64,000 bases of DNA from Pyxidicoccus sp. MSG2 (GCF_026626705.1 NZ_JAPNKC010000001.1:5722001-5786000), one strand, 5' to 3'; shown: positions 1 to 8,569, numbered from the stretch's first letter. A program made the numbers and translations. Notes: generated by a model from the sequence alone, not told the origin.

Positions 1-921
1 CAGAAGCTGCCGCTGCGCGGCTCGGGCGAGAGCTGGGGGCTCGAAATCGAGGGCAAGTCGGACCTGCCCTCCACCACCACCTTCGTGCGGCTGGTGTCCC
101 CAGACTACTTCGAGACCATTGGCATCCAGTTGCTCGACGGGCGCCTGTTGCTCGAGAGCGACCGGGCGGACACCGAGCGCGCAGTGGTCATCAACCGCGC
201 GCTCGCGAAGAAGTACTTCCCGGGGGAGAACCCCATCGGCCAGCGCATCGACACGGGGCTCGGCGGGCTGGAGCGCATCGTCGGCGTGGTGGAGGACGTG
301 GCGGAGGCGGGCCTCACCGACGGCTCCGTGCCCGCGCGCTACATGCTCCACGCGCAGGTGGCGGACATGATGATGACGCGGCAGGTGCTGGTGCTGCGCG
401 CCCAGCCGGGGCAGGACCCCGCGGCGCTGGTCGATGCCGCCCGGAAGCAGATTGCCGCCACCTCGCCCTCCGTGGCCGTGCAGCGCGGCTCCACGCTGGA
501 GGCGGTGTTCGCGCAGGCCATCGGCCCCGCGCGGCAGGTGATGTCGGTGCTCACGTTCCTCACGGTGCTCGCGGTGGTGCTCGGCGCGGTGGGCGTGTAC
601 GGCGTCACGTCGCACTTCGTCCGGCGGCGGCAGCGCGATTTGGGCATCTGCATTGCGCTCGGGCTGCGGCCGTCGCGCGTGGTGGCGCAGGTGGTGGGAC
701 GCGGTGGGGCGCTGGTGTTGCTCGGGAGTGTGATTGGCACCATCGCGGCGCTGGCCCTGGCGCGGCTGCTCTCGTCGTTCCTGTATGGAGTGAGCGCGGT
801 GGACCCGCTGTCGCTCGCGGGCGCCACGCTGGGGTTGCTGGCGGTGGGGGTTGGCGCTGCGCTGCTGCCCGCCTGGCGCGCCAGTCGACTGGACCCCGCC
901 GTCGTGTTCCGCGAGGGATAG
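1..921 (+). CDS. ABC transporter permease, C-terminal part (MacB/FtsX, ADOP type)
   Basis: The reading frame is open from the first base, so the gene starts upstream and only about 306 C-terminal residues are seen. The visible part begins in a MacB-like periplasmic domain (the stretch around VSPDYFETIGIQLLDGR is typical of this family) and ends in an FtsX core with about three transmembrane helices, the last close to the C-terminus (LLPAWRASRLDPAVVFREG). This ending is characteristic of the duplicated permeases (ADOP) of acidobacteria and myxobacteria, which are thought to export or extrude substrates or drive mechanotransmission across the inner membrane. A PadR regulator follows 42 bases downstream on the same strand, the usual partner of ADOP permeases. 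The cognate ATPase cannot be seen. Confidence 0.88.
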   Translation, partial: QKLPLRGSGESWGLEIEGKSDLPSTTTFVRLVSPDYFETIGIQLLDGRLLLESDRADTERAVVINRALAKKYFPGENPIGQRIDTGLGGLERIVGVVEDVAEAGLTDGSVPARYMLHAQVADMMMTRQVLVLRAQPGQDPAALVDAARKQIAATSPSVAVQRGSTLEAVFAQAIGPARQVMSVLTFLTVLAVVLGAVGVYGVTSHFVRRRQRDLGICIALGLRPSRVVAQVVGRGGALVLLGSVIGTIAALALARLLSSFLYGVSAVDPLSLAGATLGLLAVGVGAALLPAWRASRLDPAVVFREG

Positions 922-963
922 AGTCCCGCCCGTTTCAAGCTGTCGTTTCGAGAGGAGCAGCCC

Positions 964-1332
964 GTGTCACCCGCTTCCAACACGACGTCCGACGCACCCC
1001 TCGGCACCTTCGAAGAGCAGGTGCTGCTCGCGGTGGTCCGCACCGCGCGGGCCCCCGATGAGGGGGGCGCCTACGGGATGGCCGTGCGCCGCGAGCTGGA
1101 GGTGGTGGCCGGACGCGAGGTGGCGATTGGCGCGGTGTACGCCACGCTGGACAGGCTCGAAGCGAAGGGGCTGGTTGCGTCCGAGCGGGGTGACAGCTCC
1201 CGGCGGGTGTTCGCCGTCACGCCCCGGGGCGCCCGCGCGCTGGTGGACACGCGCGAGATGCGGGAGCGGCTGTGGAGCGGGGTGGACCTCGTGCCGCTGC
1301 TCGCGGGTGGGGTGACTCGGCGAGCCACCTGA
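964..1332 (+). CDS. PadR-family transcriptional regulator
   Basis: A 122-residue protein with the PadR winged-helix fold: an N-terminal helix (FEEQVLLAVVR), a GAYGMAVRREL segment, the recognition region AIGAVYATLDRLEAKGLV, and the wing ending RRVFAVTPRGARAL. PadR proteins are usually dimeric repressors. The start is GTG at 964, preceded by GAGAGGAG at good spacing. It lies just downstream of an ABC permease and probably controls that operon, as is usual for ADOP loci. The C-terminal dimerisation helix is short, so it belongs to the small PadR class. Confidence 0.9.
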   Translation: MSPASNTTSDAPLGTFEEQVLLAVVRTARAPDEGGAYGMAVRRELEVVAGREVAIGAVYATLDRLEAKGLVASERGDSSRRVFAVTPRGARALVDTREMRERLWSGVDLVPLLAGGVTRRAT

Positions 1333-1370
1333 CCCGGGTCGGTGGACGTCACCTCGCGGGCCAGATTGAC

Positions 1371-1391
1371 TTGGTGTTGATGTGACACTAA
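1371..1391. promoter_or_regulatory. Imperfect dyad upstream of the PARG-like gene
   Basis: TTGGTGT (1371-1377) and ACACTAA (1385-1391) form a near-perfect inverted repeat (6 of 7 pairs) around a 7-base centre, 10 bases before the ATG at 1401. The inner GTGT/ACAC pair is exact. It could be an operator; PadR-type sites are often short dyads of this kind and a PadR gene ends 38 bases upstream. No binding evidence exists, so this is inference. Confidence 0.3.
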
Positions 1392-1400
1392 GTAGAGGAA

Positions 1401-2393
1401 ATGAGCGCTCCGACACCCGTCTGCCTGCTCCGCCGTGAGTACGAACCCGTCGCCCTGCTCGCCGCGCACCCGCCCGTGCTCCGGCATCCGCACAAGAATC
1501 TGCTGTTCGAGCTGACGTGTCCCCCTGGCGCCGTCCACGAGGGCAGCATCGTGCTGACCCGGTGGCGTGCCCTGTCGCTGCCCGCGACGGTGGAGCTCGC
1601 GGCCACCGAGGTCCTCGCGGTGCCCGGCACCTACGACTACAGCGGAAGCGACGCCGGGGTCTGGCACGTGAACTTCGCCGACCCGCAGTTGTTCATCGGC
1701 TACGGCTCCGCGCTGCTGGCTCAGGACGAGACGCAGGCCGCTGAACACCCGGTGCTCGGCTCCTTGCGCGAGGCGCTGCTCGACGAGGGTCTCCCGGCGA
1801 CGACCGAGGTCGATGACGAAGCGACGCCCGTCCTCGTCGCGGGCGCCGAGCGTCGGTGCGCCATCTCGACCGAGCCGGACCGCGCCGCCGGCCGGCCGCT
1901 CGGCCTCTACGGCAACAGGTTCGCCGCGGCGCCGGCCAACGTCATCCGCGCGGCGGTGCGCGTGCTGCGTCCTCCTACCCGGACGAACCTCATCGCCATC
2001 GCCGCACCCGCGGGCGGACGCGGGCTGTACTTCCGCCACCAGCTCGAGCGGATCCTGACCACCGCGTACACCGGCTTCAGTGCCGCGGTGGCCGAGTCAC
2101 ACCGGCAGTGGCCCGGGACCCCCGTCGAGGTCCGCACTGGCTTCTGGGGTTGCGGCGCCTTCGGCGGCAACAGACAAGCGATGACGCTGCTCCAGTTGCT
2201 CGCGGCGCGGCTCGCTGGCGTCGACCGCCTGCGGTTCTACGCCTTCGACGACGCGGGCCAGACCGACTTCCGCAAGGGCGCCGCTGACTTCGAGCGGGTC
2301 CTCGCGGCCGGCACTCCGGGCGAAGCGCTCGCGGAACTCATCGAGCGCATCGGGGACCTCGACTATGCGTGGGGCGTGAGCGACGGGAACTGA
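1401..2393 (+). CDS. Divergent poly(ADP-ribose) glycohydrolase (PARG)-like macrodomain protein
   Basis: A 330-residue cytoplasmic protein with two landmarks of PARG macrodomains. Residues about 88-112 (HVNFAD, FIGYG, LLAQDET) match the catalytic loop, which is GGG followed by QEE in canonical PARG. Residues 246-257 (TGFWGCGAFGGN) match the conserved TGNWGCGAFGG block, followed by a helix (AMTLLQLLAARLAGV) as in PARG. Such enzymes remove poly(ADP-ribose) from proteins or DNA. Here the first glycine triplet reads GYG and the catalytic pair reads QDE (Q108-D109-E110). The general-acid Glu may be retained at 110, but activity is uncertain. A strong AGAGGA precedes ATG 1401. It converges with the next gene, 11 bases away. 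It could alternatively be an inactive ADP-ribose reader. Confidence 0.7.
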   Translation: MSAPTPVCLLRREYEPVALLAAHPPVLRHPHKNLLFELTCPPGAVHEGSIVLTRWRALSLPATVELAATEVLAVPGTYDYSGSDAGVWHVNFADPQLFIGYGSALLAQDETQAAEHPVLGSLREALLDEGLPATTEVDDEATPVLVAGAERRCAISTEPDRAAGRPLGLYGNRFAAAPANVIRAAVRVLRPPTRTNLIAIAAPAGGRGLYFRHQLERILTTAYTGFSAAVAESHRQWPGTPVEVRTGFWGCGAFGGNRQAMTLLQLLAARLAGVDRLRFYAFDDAGQTDFRKGAADFERVLAAGTPGEALAELIERIGDLDYAWGVSDGN

Positions 2394-2404
2394 GCCGGTG
2401 AGAC

Positions 2405-3973
2405 TCAGGGCTTCGTGCCCAGCTTCTCCAGCATCTTCACGGCGTTGGTGTTCTTCGGGTCCAGCGCGAGCGACTTCTTGTAGTTGGCGATGGCCTCCGC
2501 ATTCTGGCCCGCCTTCATGTAGCACTCGCCGAGGCTGTCATAGGCATTCGAGTCCTCGGGGTAGAGCTCGACGTTCGCCTTGAGCACCTTCATCGCGTCG
2601 GCGCCCTGTCCCTCGCTGAGCAGCCGGTAGCCGAGGTTGTTCAGGTCCCCGGGAGTCAGCTTGCCGCCCGTGCCATCTCGCTTCATCGACCGGTACCAGT
2701 CGAGCGCCGCATCCGTTCCCTTGAGCCGCGCGAACAGGTCCAACTGGATGAAGGAATTCTCCGGGCGGGGGACATACGACTTCCAGCCGTACTCGGCGGC
2801 CACGCTGGAGGCGATGGGGTCAATCAGCAGCCCACCGCTGTCCGAGTTGGTCATGATGGCGACCCCGCTGCCCGAGTCGGCGAACGCAATCAGGGCGCAC
2901 TGGAAGCCCTCGTTCGAGCCGCCGTGCCCGAAGCGGTCCTTGTCGCCCTCCAACTGGAACCCCAGCCCGAAGGCCTCCGACTGCTTCGTGAGCATCTGCT
3001 TCGCCATCGCCTGTGACAGCACGCGCTTGGACTTGCCTGCCCGCGCCTTCGACACCTCGATGGCGATGCGCCCCAGGTCGGACGGCGTCGTCCACAGGCC
3101 CGCGGCGGCCATCTCCGGGTAGACGTGCCACTGCCCCTCGACGCTCTCTCCGCCGAAGCGCGTCCCGGAGGCGGCCATCGGCGCGAGGGCGGCGGGCAGC
3201 GGCTGCTCGTACGAGCTGTGCTTCAAGCCGAGCGGCGTCAGCACCGTCTCCCGCATGATTTGCGGAAACGGCTTCTTCAACTGATTCACCATCATCAACT
3301 GGACGAGCGTGGTGCCGCCGCCGCTGTAGCGCGTCTTCGTCCCGGGGACGGTGTCCACCCGCACCGCCGCGGTGTTGGCGGGCTTCGCCCCGTCGAGAAC
3401 CTGCTCCACCGTCGGCAGCGGGTCGGTGACGGCGTAGCCAGGGAAGCCGTGCACCGTCGTGCCCGCGCTGTGGCTGAGCAGGCGACGCAGCGTCACCTTC
3501 TCCGTCTTCGTGAACTCGTTCTCCGGGAGCTTCCACGTGCCCAGTGCGTCGTTGATGTTCGCGTCGAGCGACCACTTCCCGGCCTCGGCGTAGTGCACCG
3601 CCGCGAGGGCCGTCACCGGCTTGCTGATGGACGCGGCCTGGAAGAGCGTGTCAGGCGTGACGGGGTCCGTGCCGCCGGCCTGCTTCACGCCATAGCCCTT
3701 GGCCCAGACGAGCGCGTTCTTCTCGAACACGGCGACGCTGACGCCGGGAATCTTGTACAGCTCCATCCAGCGCTCGAGCGACAGGCGCATGGGCTTCTCG
3801 CCGGGGAGCGTGACGGTGGGCAGCCCCGCTTCCACCCGCGCGATGCGGGCCGCCTCGGACGGACGGGCCATCCACTCGGTGGAGGGCTTTCGGGTGTCGG
3901 CCGCGGTGAGCAGGGCGACAGCCGTGCAGCTCGTGAGGGCAACGAGGGCGAGGCGGTGGAGCGGTGGGCGCAT
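2405..3973 (-). CDS. Secreted serine hydrolase (beta-lactamase/class C fold) with C-terminal TPRs
   Basis: From the chosen ATG at 3973 the protein is 522 residues. This start has GGAG 8 bases upstream and begins a signal peptide (MRPPLHRLALVAL). The beta-lactamase-fold domain carries the SxxK nucleophile (SISK, S115-K118), a YSG second motif in the RYSGGGTT segment, and an HGG third motif (GHGGSNEG). This suits an esterase, D-aminopeptidase or penicillin-binding-like hydrolase in the periplasm or outside. After about residue 400 there are two to three TPR units (the NAYDSLGECYMKAGQ and AIANYKKSLALDP segments), which probably bind a partner. The substrate cannot be told from sequence. The longest frame extends 25 codons further but lacks a ribosome-binding site and would hide the signal peptide. 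Confidence 0.85.
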   Translation of the reverse strand: MRPPLHRLALVALTSCTAVALLTAADTRKPSTEWMARPSEAARIARVEAGLPTVTLPGEKPMRLSLERWMELYKIPGVSVAVFEKNALVWAKGYGVKQAGGTDPVTPDTLFQAASISKPVTALAAVHYAEAGKWSLDANINDALGTWKLPENEFTKTEKVTLRRLLSHSAGTTVHGFPGYAVTDPLPTVEQVLDGAKPANTAAVRVDTVPGTKTRYSGGGTTLVQLMMVNQLKKPFPQIMRETVLTPLGLKHSSYEQPLPAALAPMAASGTRFGGESVEGQWHVYPEMAAAGLWTTPSDLGRIAIEVSKARAGKSKRVLSQAMAKQMLTKQSEAFGLGFQLEGDKDRFGHGGSNEGFQCALIAFADSGSGVAIMTNSDSGGLLIDPIASSVAAEYGWKSYVPRPENSFIQLDLFARLKGTDAALDWYRSMKRDGTGGKLTPGDLNNLGYRLLSEGQGADAMKVLKANVELYPEDSNAYDSLGECYMKAGQNAEAIANYKKSLALDPKNTNAVKMLEKLGTKP

Positions 3974-4050
3974 GGGGTTCTCCGAGAGTAGCGGCTCGTA
4001 CGCCCCGGATGTGCCCCGATTGCATCCCACCGTGTGCGCCGGAAACACGA

Positions 4051-4082
4051 CCGCCGGGCCCCCCTCGCGAGGAGCCCGGCGG
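4051..4082 (-). terminator. Strong GC hairpin after the metzincin gene
   Basis: CCGCCGGGC (4051-4059) pairs perfectly with GCCCGGCGG (4074-4082), and the loop contains the self-complementary CCTCGCGAGG. It lies 30 bases past the stop of the minus-strand protease gene. The following minus-strand bases (TCGTGTTTCC) are moderately T-rich. It most likely ends that transcript. Confidence 0.65.
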
Positions 4083-4111
4083 CGTGGATACCGCGTCTTC
4101 AGTGCGAGGGA

Positions 4112-5605
4112 CTAGCGGCGGCCCTCGAACTCGGTGATGCAGCGCTCGGTCGTCTCGGGCCGGACGAGGAAGGTCTGCGGCGCGACCAGGTTGTTGTTGG
4201 AGCCCAGGTTGGCGTCACCGATGGTGCTGGCGCCGTGGTAGATGAGCGCCGTCCAGTCGTTCTGCGACGCGTTGATGAAGTCAGACGTGTCGCCGTCGTT
4301 GTTCAGGTCCTGGGCGATGAAGCCGGCCTGGATGACGCCACTGCCGTTGAAGTCGAGGTTGGCGCTCGCGTTGCCGGTGCGCAGGACGGTGCCGATGCGC
4401 ACGCCGTAGTGGGACAGGTCCGCCTCGGTCGTCGGAGCGATGGGCGAGAAGGCGTTGAGCTCGCTGACGGACGCCTCGCTCGCGGAGGCCAGGCGCACGC
4501 GGGAGTAGTCGAGCACGCCGTCCGTGCCGTCCTTCATGAGGCCGCGCAGCTGGTACCCGTAGCTCATGAGGCTCAGGTAGTTGGCCTTGTAGTTCATGCC
4601 CTCGTTGCCGCCGTGCTGCAGGCCGATGTTGTGCCCCAGCTCGTGCATGATGGTGCCGGCCTGCTGCTGCTCGGTGCCGCCCGGGGTGGACCAGTTGCCC
4701 ATGGTCACCATGAAGTCATGGCCGGGGATGCCGCGAGACAGGCCGCTGGAGCCGCTGGCGTCGTACTGGTTGGCGACGAGCGCGTAGTGGAAGAACGGCG
4801 CGCGGCGCGCGGGGAAGTACTTGGCCTTGATGACGTCGAAGTCCGCCCACGCCGGGTTCAGGTCCATGTTGGCGTCGGCCGCGGCAATCTGCTGGCTGAG
4901 CACCAGGTGCAGGTTGATGCCCGTGGAGCCGTCCGGGTTGCTCACCGGCGCGGCGGCGAAGGCGGCCGTCACGCGGTCCAGCGCGGCCTGGAGGGGCTTG
5001 AGGCCGGGGTAGTAGTCCATCTCCACGAAGACGTCCTTCTTCGTCGGGCTGGCGCCGTAGTAGCGCAGGTCGACGCCGCCGGAGCCGTACAGCTCGGCGA
5101 AGTCGCTGATGCTGTCGCCATCCGTGTCCGAGCTGAAGGCGTTGGTGCCGTAGCGGTTCTCCGCGGCATCGCAGACGCCGTCCGTGTCGGAGTCCGGGGC
5201 GGTCAGCGCGCAGAGGTACACCGTCTGCACGTTGGAGACCTGGTAGGTCTCTCCGTCCTGCTGCACGTTCTCGTAGTTGGGCTTGTGGAAGACGTTGACG
5301 GTGCGGTAGCCCGCGCGGCTGTAGACGAGCTTGAGGGCCTCCTCGCCGCCAGCGACCATGAGGTACTGCACCTGGTCTTCGCCGTGCTGGTTCCCGTAGG
5401 CGTCGAAGATGTAGACGCCCGACGTGTCGGACTTCTGGATGATGGGGTTGGCGCAGCCGGAGCCGGAGCAGATGCCGGAGGCGACAGTGACTGTCACGTC
5501 CTGCATGGCGCTGCCCGTCGCGGCGTCGTTGATGTAACCGTAGACACAACCATTCAGTCCCACGGAGGCCACGGAGGCCACCAGGGTGTTGCGAAGCGCT
5601 GACAT
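4112..5605 (-). CDS. Zinc metalloprotease lipoprotein with Ca-binding repeats (metzincin)
   Basis: The start at 5605 has GAGGGGG 6 bases upstream and gives a 497-residue protein with a lipoprotein-like signal (VGLNGC, Cys20). Residues about 138-168 hold two thrombospondin-type-3 calcium-binding motifs (DSDTDGVCD and SSDTDGDSISD). The protease core has the extended zinc motif HELGHNIGLQHGG (321-333) and a Met-turn (LSLMSYG, 345-350), which together define a metzincin. It is probably displayed on the cell surface or secreted and degrades extracellular protein. A strong hairpin follows the gene. The longest frame starts 28 codons earlier, but that extension has no signal-peptide character. Confidence 0.88.
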   Translation of the reverse strand: MSALRNTLVASVASVGLNGCVYGYINDAATGSAMQDVTVTVASGICSGSGCANPIIQKSDTSGVYIFDAYGNQHGEDQVQYLMVAGGEEALKLVYSRAGYRTVNVFHKPNYENVQQDGETYQVSNVQTVYLCALTAPDSDTDGVCDAAENRYGTNAFSSDTDGDSISDFAELYGSGGVDLRYYGASPTKKDVFVEMDYYPGLKPLQAALDRVTAAFAAAPVSNPDGSTGINLHLVLSQQIAAADANMDLNPAWADFDVIKAKYFPARRAPFFHYALVANQYDASGSSGLSRGIPGHDFMVTMGNWSTPGGTEQQQAGTIMHELGHNIGLQHGGNEGMNYKANYLSLMSYGYQLRGLMKDGTDGVLDYSRVRLASASEASVSELNAFSPIAPTTEADLSHYGVRIGTVLRTGNASANLDFNGSGVIQAGFIAQDLNNDGDTSDFINASQNDWTALIYHGASTIGDANLGSNNNLVAPQTFLVRPETTERCITEFEGRR

Positions 5606-5725
5606 GAGTCCCCCTCGATTGGGTTCAGGTGCTTGGGGCGGTGCGTGCCCGCTGACACCTGAACGGGAGGGGGACTCAAACTTCCTCACCGACGCCGATT
5701 TTTTCCGGAAGGGCCCGGGCCGGGA

Positions 5726-7060
5726 CTATCGCGCGGCCATGCCGGACTTCTTCAGCTCCTCGTCGATGATGCGGCGGAACTGGTCGATGGGCAGCGCGCC
5801 CACCAGCGGGCGGCCATTGATGAAGAACGTGGGCGTCCCATTGGCCCCCACGCGCGTGCCCTCGCTCATGTCCGCCGTCAGTTGGCTGTCGAACTTTCCC
5901 GAGTCCAGCGCCGCCTTGAAGCGCGCCTCATTCAGGCCGAGCTGCTTCGCGTAGGCCTCCAGCGAGGCCCTGTCCAACTGCCGCTGGTTGGCGAAGAGGA
6001 TGTCGTGGAACTCCCAGAACTTCCCCTGCTCGTGCGCGGCCAGGGACGCGGCGGCCGCCAGCTTCGCGTGCCGGTGCATGTCCAGCGGCTGGTGCTTGAA
6101 GGCCACGCGCAGCTTCCCGGCGTACTCCTGCTCCAGGGCCTTCATCGTCGGCACCGCGCGGGCGCAGAACGGGCACTCGAAGTCGGAGAAGGCCACCAGC
6201 GTCACCGGCGCGTTCGCCGGGCCGCGCGCGGGCGCGTTGCCCACCTCCACCTTCTGCACCGGCAGCTCCTGCTGCGCGGCCGCGGGCTGCGACGGCGGCC
6301 GGTCCACGCCCTTCTCGATGACGCGCGCGTACACCTCCGCCGCACGCACGCCGCCCTTCACCAGCGCCTCCGCCTTGCCCAGCTCCTCGTCCACCACGCC
6401 CGTGAAGACCTCCAGCGGCTGCGCGCCGCTGATGAAGCGCCCATTCACGAAGAAGCCCGGCGTCCCGGTGGCGCCCACCTGCATCGCCAGCGACTCGTCC
6501 TTGCGGATGCGCTCGGCCAGCCGCGAGTCGGCCATGTCCTTCTTCCAGCGCTCCACGTCCAGGCCCAGCCCCTGGGCGTAGCGCTCCAAATCCCCCTCGC
6601 TCAGCGCGCGTGCGTTGCTGAAGAGAGTGTCGTGCATCTCCCAGAACTTCCCCTGCTCGCCGGCCGCGAGCGCCGCGAGCGCCGCGGGCTTTGCGTGCGG
6701 GTGGTTGGGCAGCGGGTGGTGCTTCATCACCACGCGCAGCTTCTTCCCGTACTTCTCCTGGAGCTGCTTCACCGTCCCGTGCGCGCGCGAGCAGAAGGGG
6801 CACTCGTAGTCGGAGAACTCCACCAGCGTGACGAGCGCGTCCTCGGGCCCGGCCGCAATCGAGCCATCCAGCGGCACCTTGTAGACGGTGGGCGAAATCG
6901 GAGGACGCTGCCGGGCGCCCGGCGCCTTCGCCGCCGCTGCCGGAGCCCCGCGCGCCTCGACGGCGCCAGCGGATGCCTCCGAGGGACGGCCGACCCGACC
7001 TCCCACGAAACCCAACACGAGCCCCACGGCGAGGCTCACCCACACGGACGGCTTGGACAC
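5726..7060 (-). CDS. Tandem DsbA-type thiol-disulfide oxidoreductase
   Basis: A 444-residue exported protein. An N-terminal membrane anchor or signal (residues about 6-22) and a low-complexity Ala/Pro linker lead into two consecutive DsbA/DSBA-like thioredoxin domains. Each has a CPFC active site (FSDYECPFC near residue 88, FSDFECPFC near 300), a conserved cis-Pro loop (TGTPGFFVNG, NGTPTFFING) and the HHPLPNHPHA / HQPLDMHRHA helix segment. DsbA-like proteins oxidise or isomerise disulfides of exported proteins. The duplication within one polypeptide is unusual, though it occurs in deltaproteobacteria. Neighbouring secreted enzymes include Cys-rich candidates, so an envelope-folding role is likely. 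No DsbB partner is visible. Confidence 0.87.
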   Translation of the reverse strand: MSKPSVWVSLAVGLVLGFVGGRVGRPSEASAGAVEARGAPAAAAKAPGARQRPPISPTVYKVPLDGSIAAGPEDALVTLVEFSDYECPFCSRAHGTVKQLQEKYGKKLRVVMKHHPLPNHPHAKPAALAALAAGEQGKFWEMHDTLFSNARALSEGDLERYAQGLGLDVERWKKDMADSRLAERIRKDESLAMQVGATGTPGFFVNGRFISGAQPLEVFTGVVDEELGKAEALVKGGVRAAEVYARVIEKGVDRPPSQPAAAQQELPVQKVEVGNAPARGPANAPVTLVAFSDFECPFCARAVPTMKALEQEYAGKLRVAFKHQPLDMHRHAKLAAAASLAAHEQGKFWEFHDILFANQRQLDRASLEAYAKQLGLNEARFKAALDSGKFDSQLTADMSEGTRVGANGTPTFFINGRPLVGALPIDQFRRIIDEELKKSGMAAR

Positions 7061-7084
7061 GGCGCGACTCCTCGGGAAGAGAGC

Positions 7085-7104
7085 CCGGGCCTTCAGGGGC
7101 CCGG
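7085..7104. terminator. Hairpin between anti-sigma and DsbA genes
   Basis: CCGGGCC (7085-7091) and GGCCCGG (7098-7104) pair perfectly around a six-base loop, in the 103-base gap between two minus-strand genes. No T-run follows, so it may be a weak or Rho-assisted terminator of the sigma operon. Confidence 0.35.
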
Positions 7105-7163
7105 TGTCCGCGTTGTGACGCGAGCCCGTCCGGAGTTTCAGCGCCGCATTTCGAATTCGTCCG

Positions 7164-7940
7164 TCAGCGCGGCGTGAGCGTCACCCGCGTCTCGGCCAGG
7201 GGCTGTCCCCGGGCATCCGTGAAGCGCGCACGCACCTCCAGCGCACCGCTGAGCCACCCCTCCTGCACCGGAGTGCTGAAGGGCAGGATGACATCCACCC
7301 CCAGGGCCACGTCCGCCGTCGGGCCTTCGCTGGGGAAGAAGTGCAGCGGCTCTCCGGAAGGGGACGTTGCTTCGATGCTCAGCCGCGCCGCCTGGGGCGC
7401 CGTGTAGCTGAACTGCACCGCGCCCCCTTCCGCGCACGCGAGCGTCCCGCCGGGCCGCGCCTCGCCGCGCACCTGCCCGTCCGCGCCGATGCAGAAGGCC
7501 CGCACGCCCCACGCCGCGCCCGGCTGCCCCGAGCGCGCCTGCCACGCGGAGTCCTGCGTCTCATCCACCTGCTGTGGCCTCACCACCAGGAGCGCGAGCG
7601 CCGCGGTCGCCGCGAGGCCCAGTGACACGCCCATCCAGGGACGAAAAAAGGAGAAGCGCTCCGCGGGCGGCGTGGCCCGCACGGGCGCCCGCGCCGGAGC
7701 AGCGGCCGTGCTCTCCGCGAGCCGCGCGAACAGCGCCTGCTCCAGCAGCGCCTTGCGGGCTTGCGGAAGCGCGCGCTTCTCCAGCGAGGACTCCACGCGC
7801 GCGAGCCTGTCGTACGTCTCGCGGCAGCTCGGGCAGGTGGCCGCGTGGGCGCGCAGCCAGGTGAAGCCCTCCGCGTCCAGCTCACCATGGAAGAGTGCCT
7901 CCAGGGCCCGCTTCGCCTTCGTGTCCGCGCACTCACTCAT
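7164..7940 (-). CDS. Anti-sigma factor with zinc-binding domain
   Basis: A 258-residue single-pass membrane protein. Residues about 31-40 hold the ZAS motif HAATCPSC (HxxxCxxC), the cytoplasmic sigma-binding zinc domain of group IV anti-sigma factors. A transmembrane helix lies near 105-120 (GVSLGLAATAALALLVV). The rest would be periplasmic, with a beta-rich end (SIEATSPSGEPLHFF), suggesting an envelope-stress sensor. Its ATG overlaps the sigma gene's stop (ATGA, 7937-7940), so the two are translationally coupled and made in matching amounts. Confidence 0.85.
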   Translation of the reverse strand: MSECADTKAKRALEALFHGELDAEGFTWLRAHAATCPSCRETYDRLARVESSLEKRALPQARKALLEQALFARLAESTAAAPARAPVRATPPAERFSFFRPWMGVSLGLAATAALALLVVRPQQVDETQDSAWQARSGQPGAAWGVRAFCIGADGQVRGEARPGGTLACAEGGAVQFSYTAPQAARLSIEATSPSGEPLHFFPSEGPTADVALGVDVILPFSTPVQEGWLSGALEVRARFTDARGQPLAETRVTLTPR

Positions 7941-8569
7941 GAATCGCCTCGCCGTCTGAAGAAGCTCCAGCCCCGGGTCTCCAGTCCTTCCAGGTAGCCG
8001 CGCGCCTGGAGGAAGCCGAGCAGCCGCGTCTTGATGCCGTGCTCCCGCCGCCGCACCTGGATGCGGGTGAGTCCCATCCGGCTCGCCGCCGTCTCCTGTG
8101 CCAGCCCTTCTCCGAAGCGCAGCTCGAACAGCGCCCGCTCCTCCGCGGAGAGTCCTTCCTTGAATCCCGCCACCAACGCCTCCACCTCCCGGTCCTCCAG
8201 CAGCTGGGTCAGCCCACCGCCGTCTTCCGGCAGCTCGCCCTGCGACTCGTAGGGCTCCAGGCCCACCGCGACCTCGCGGTTGCGCGACTGCTCCAGCAGC
8301 ACGTTGCGGGCGATGCCCATGAGGAAGTGGGCGTACGGCCGCGAGCCGTCATAGGCCGCGCGCGTCCGGGGCTCGAAGGCCCGGGCGAAGGTCTCCAGGA
8401 TGAGGTTCTCCATTTCCATGGCACCCCTCAGGTGGGAGAACACGCCTCCTCGCCAGGCAGCCGCCCTCAGCATGCGAGCGAGCCCCTCCGCATGCGCGCG
8501 GTACACGGCTGCAAGGGCCTCCGGAACACCCTCCCGGAAGCGCCGCAATGTCGGGTCATCCCACTCCAT
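7937..8569 (-). CDS. RNA polymerase sigma factor, ECF-like sigma-70
   Basis: A 210-residue protein with sigma region 2 (ENLILETFARAFEPR, then ARNVLLEQSRNREV) and a region-4 helix-turn-helix (LSAEERALFELRFGEGLAQETAASRMGLTRIQVRRRE). It directs RNA polymerase to a specialised regulon. It is the first gene of a two-gene operon with its anti-sigma partner. It is divergent from the caspase-fold gene cluster starting at 8690, making those genes obvious candidate targets. No clear ECF promoter could be fixed by eye in the 120-base gap. Confidence 0.85.
   Translation of the reverse strand: MEWDDPTLRRFREGVPEALAAVYRAHAEGLARMLRAAAWRGGVFSHLRGAMEMENLILETFARAFEPRTRAAYDGSRPYAHFLMGIARNVLLEQSRNREVAVGLEPYESQGELPEDGGGLTQLLEDREVEALVAGFKEGLSAEERALFELRFGEGLAQETAASRMGLTRIQVRRREHGIKTRLLGFLQARGYLEGLETRGWSFFRRRGDS

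Noticed and set aside
1366..1394. TTGACT as a sigma-70 -35 box upstream of the PARG-like gene
   Set aside because: No acceptable -10 box occurs at 16-18 bases; the hexamer there only weakly matches.
4034..5602. A 522-codon plus-strand frame opposite the metzincin
   Set aside because: It is Val/Arg/Gly-rich and has no motif; the opposite strand encodes the HELGHNIGLQH protease.
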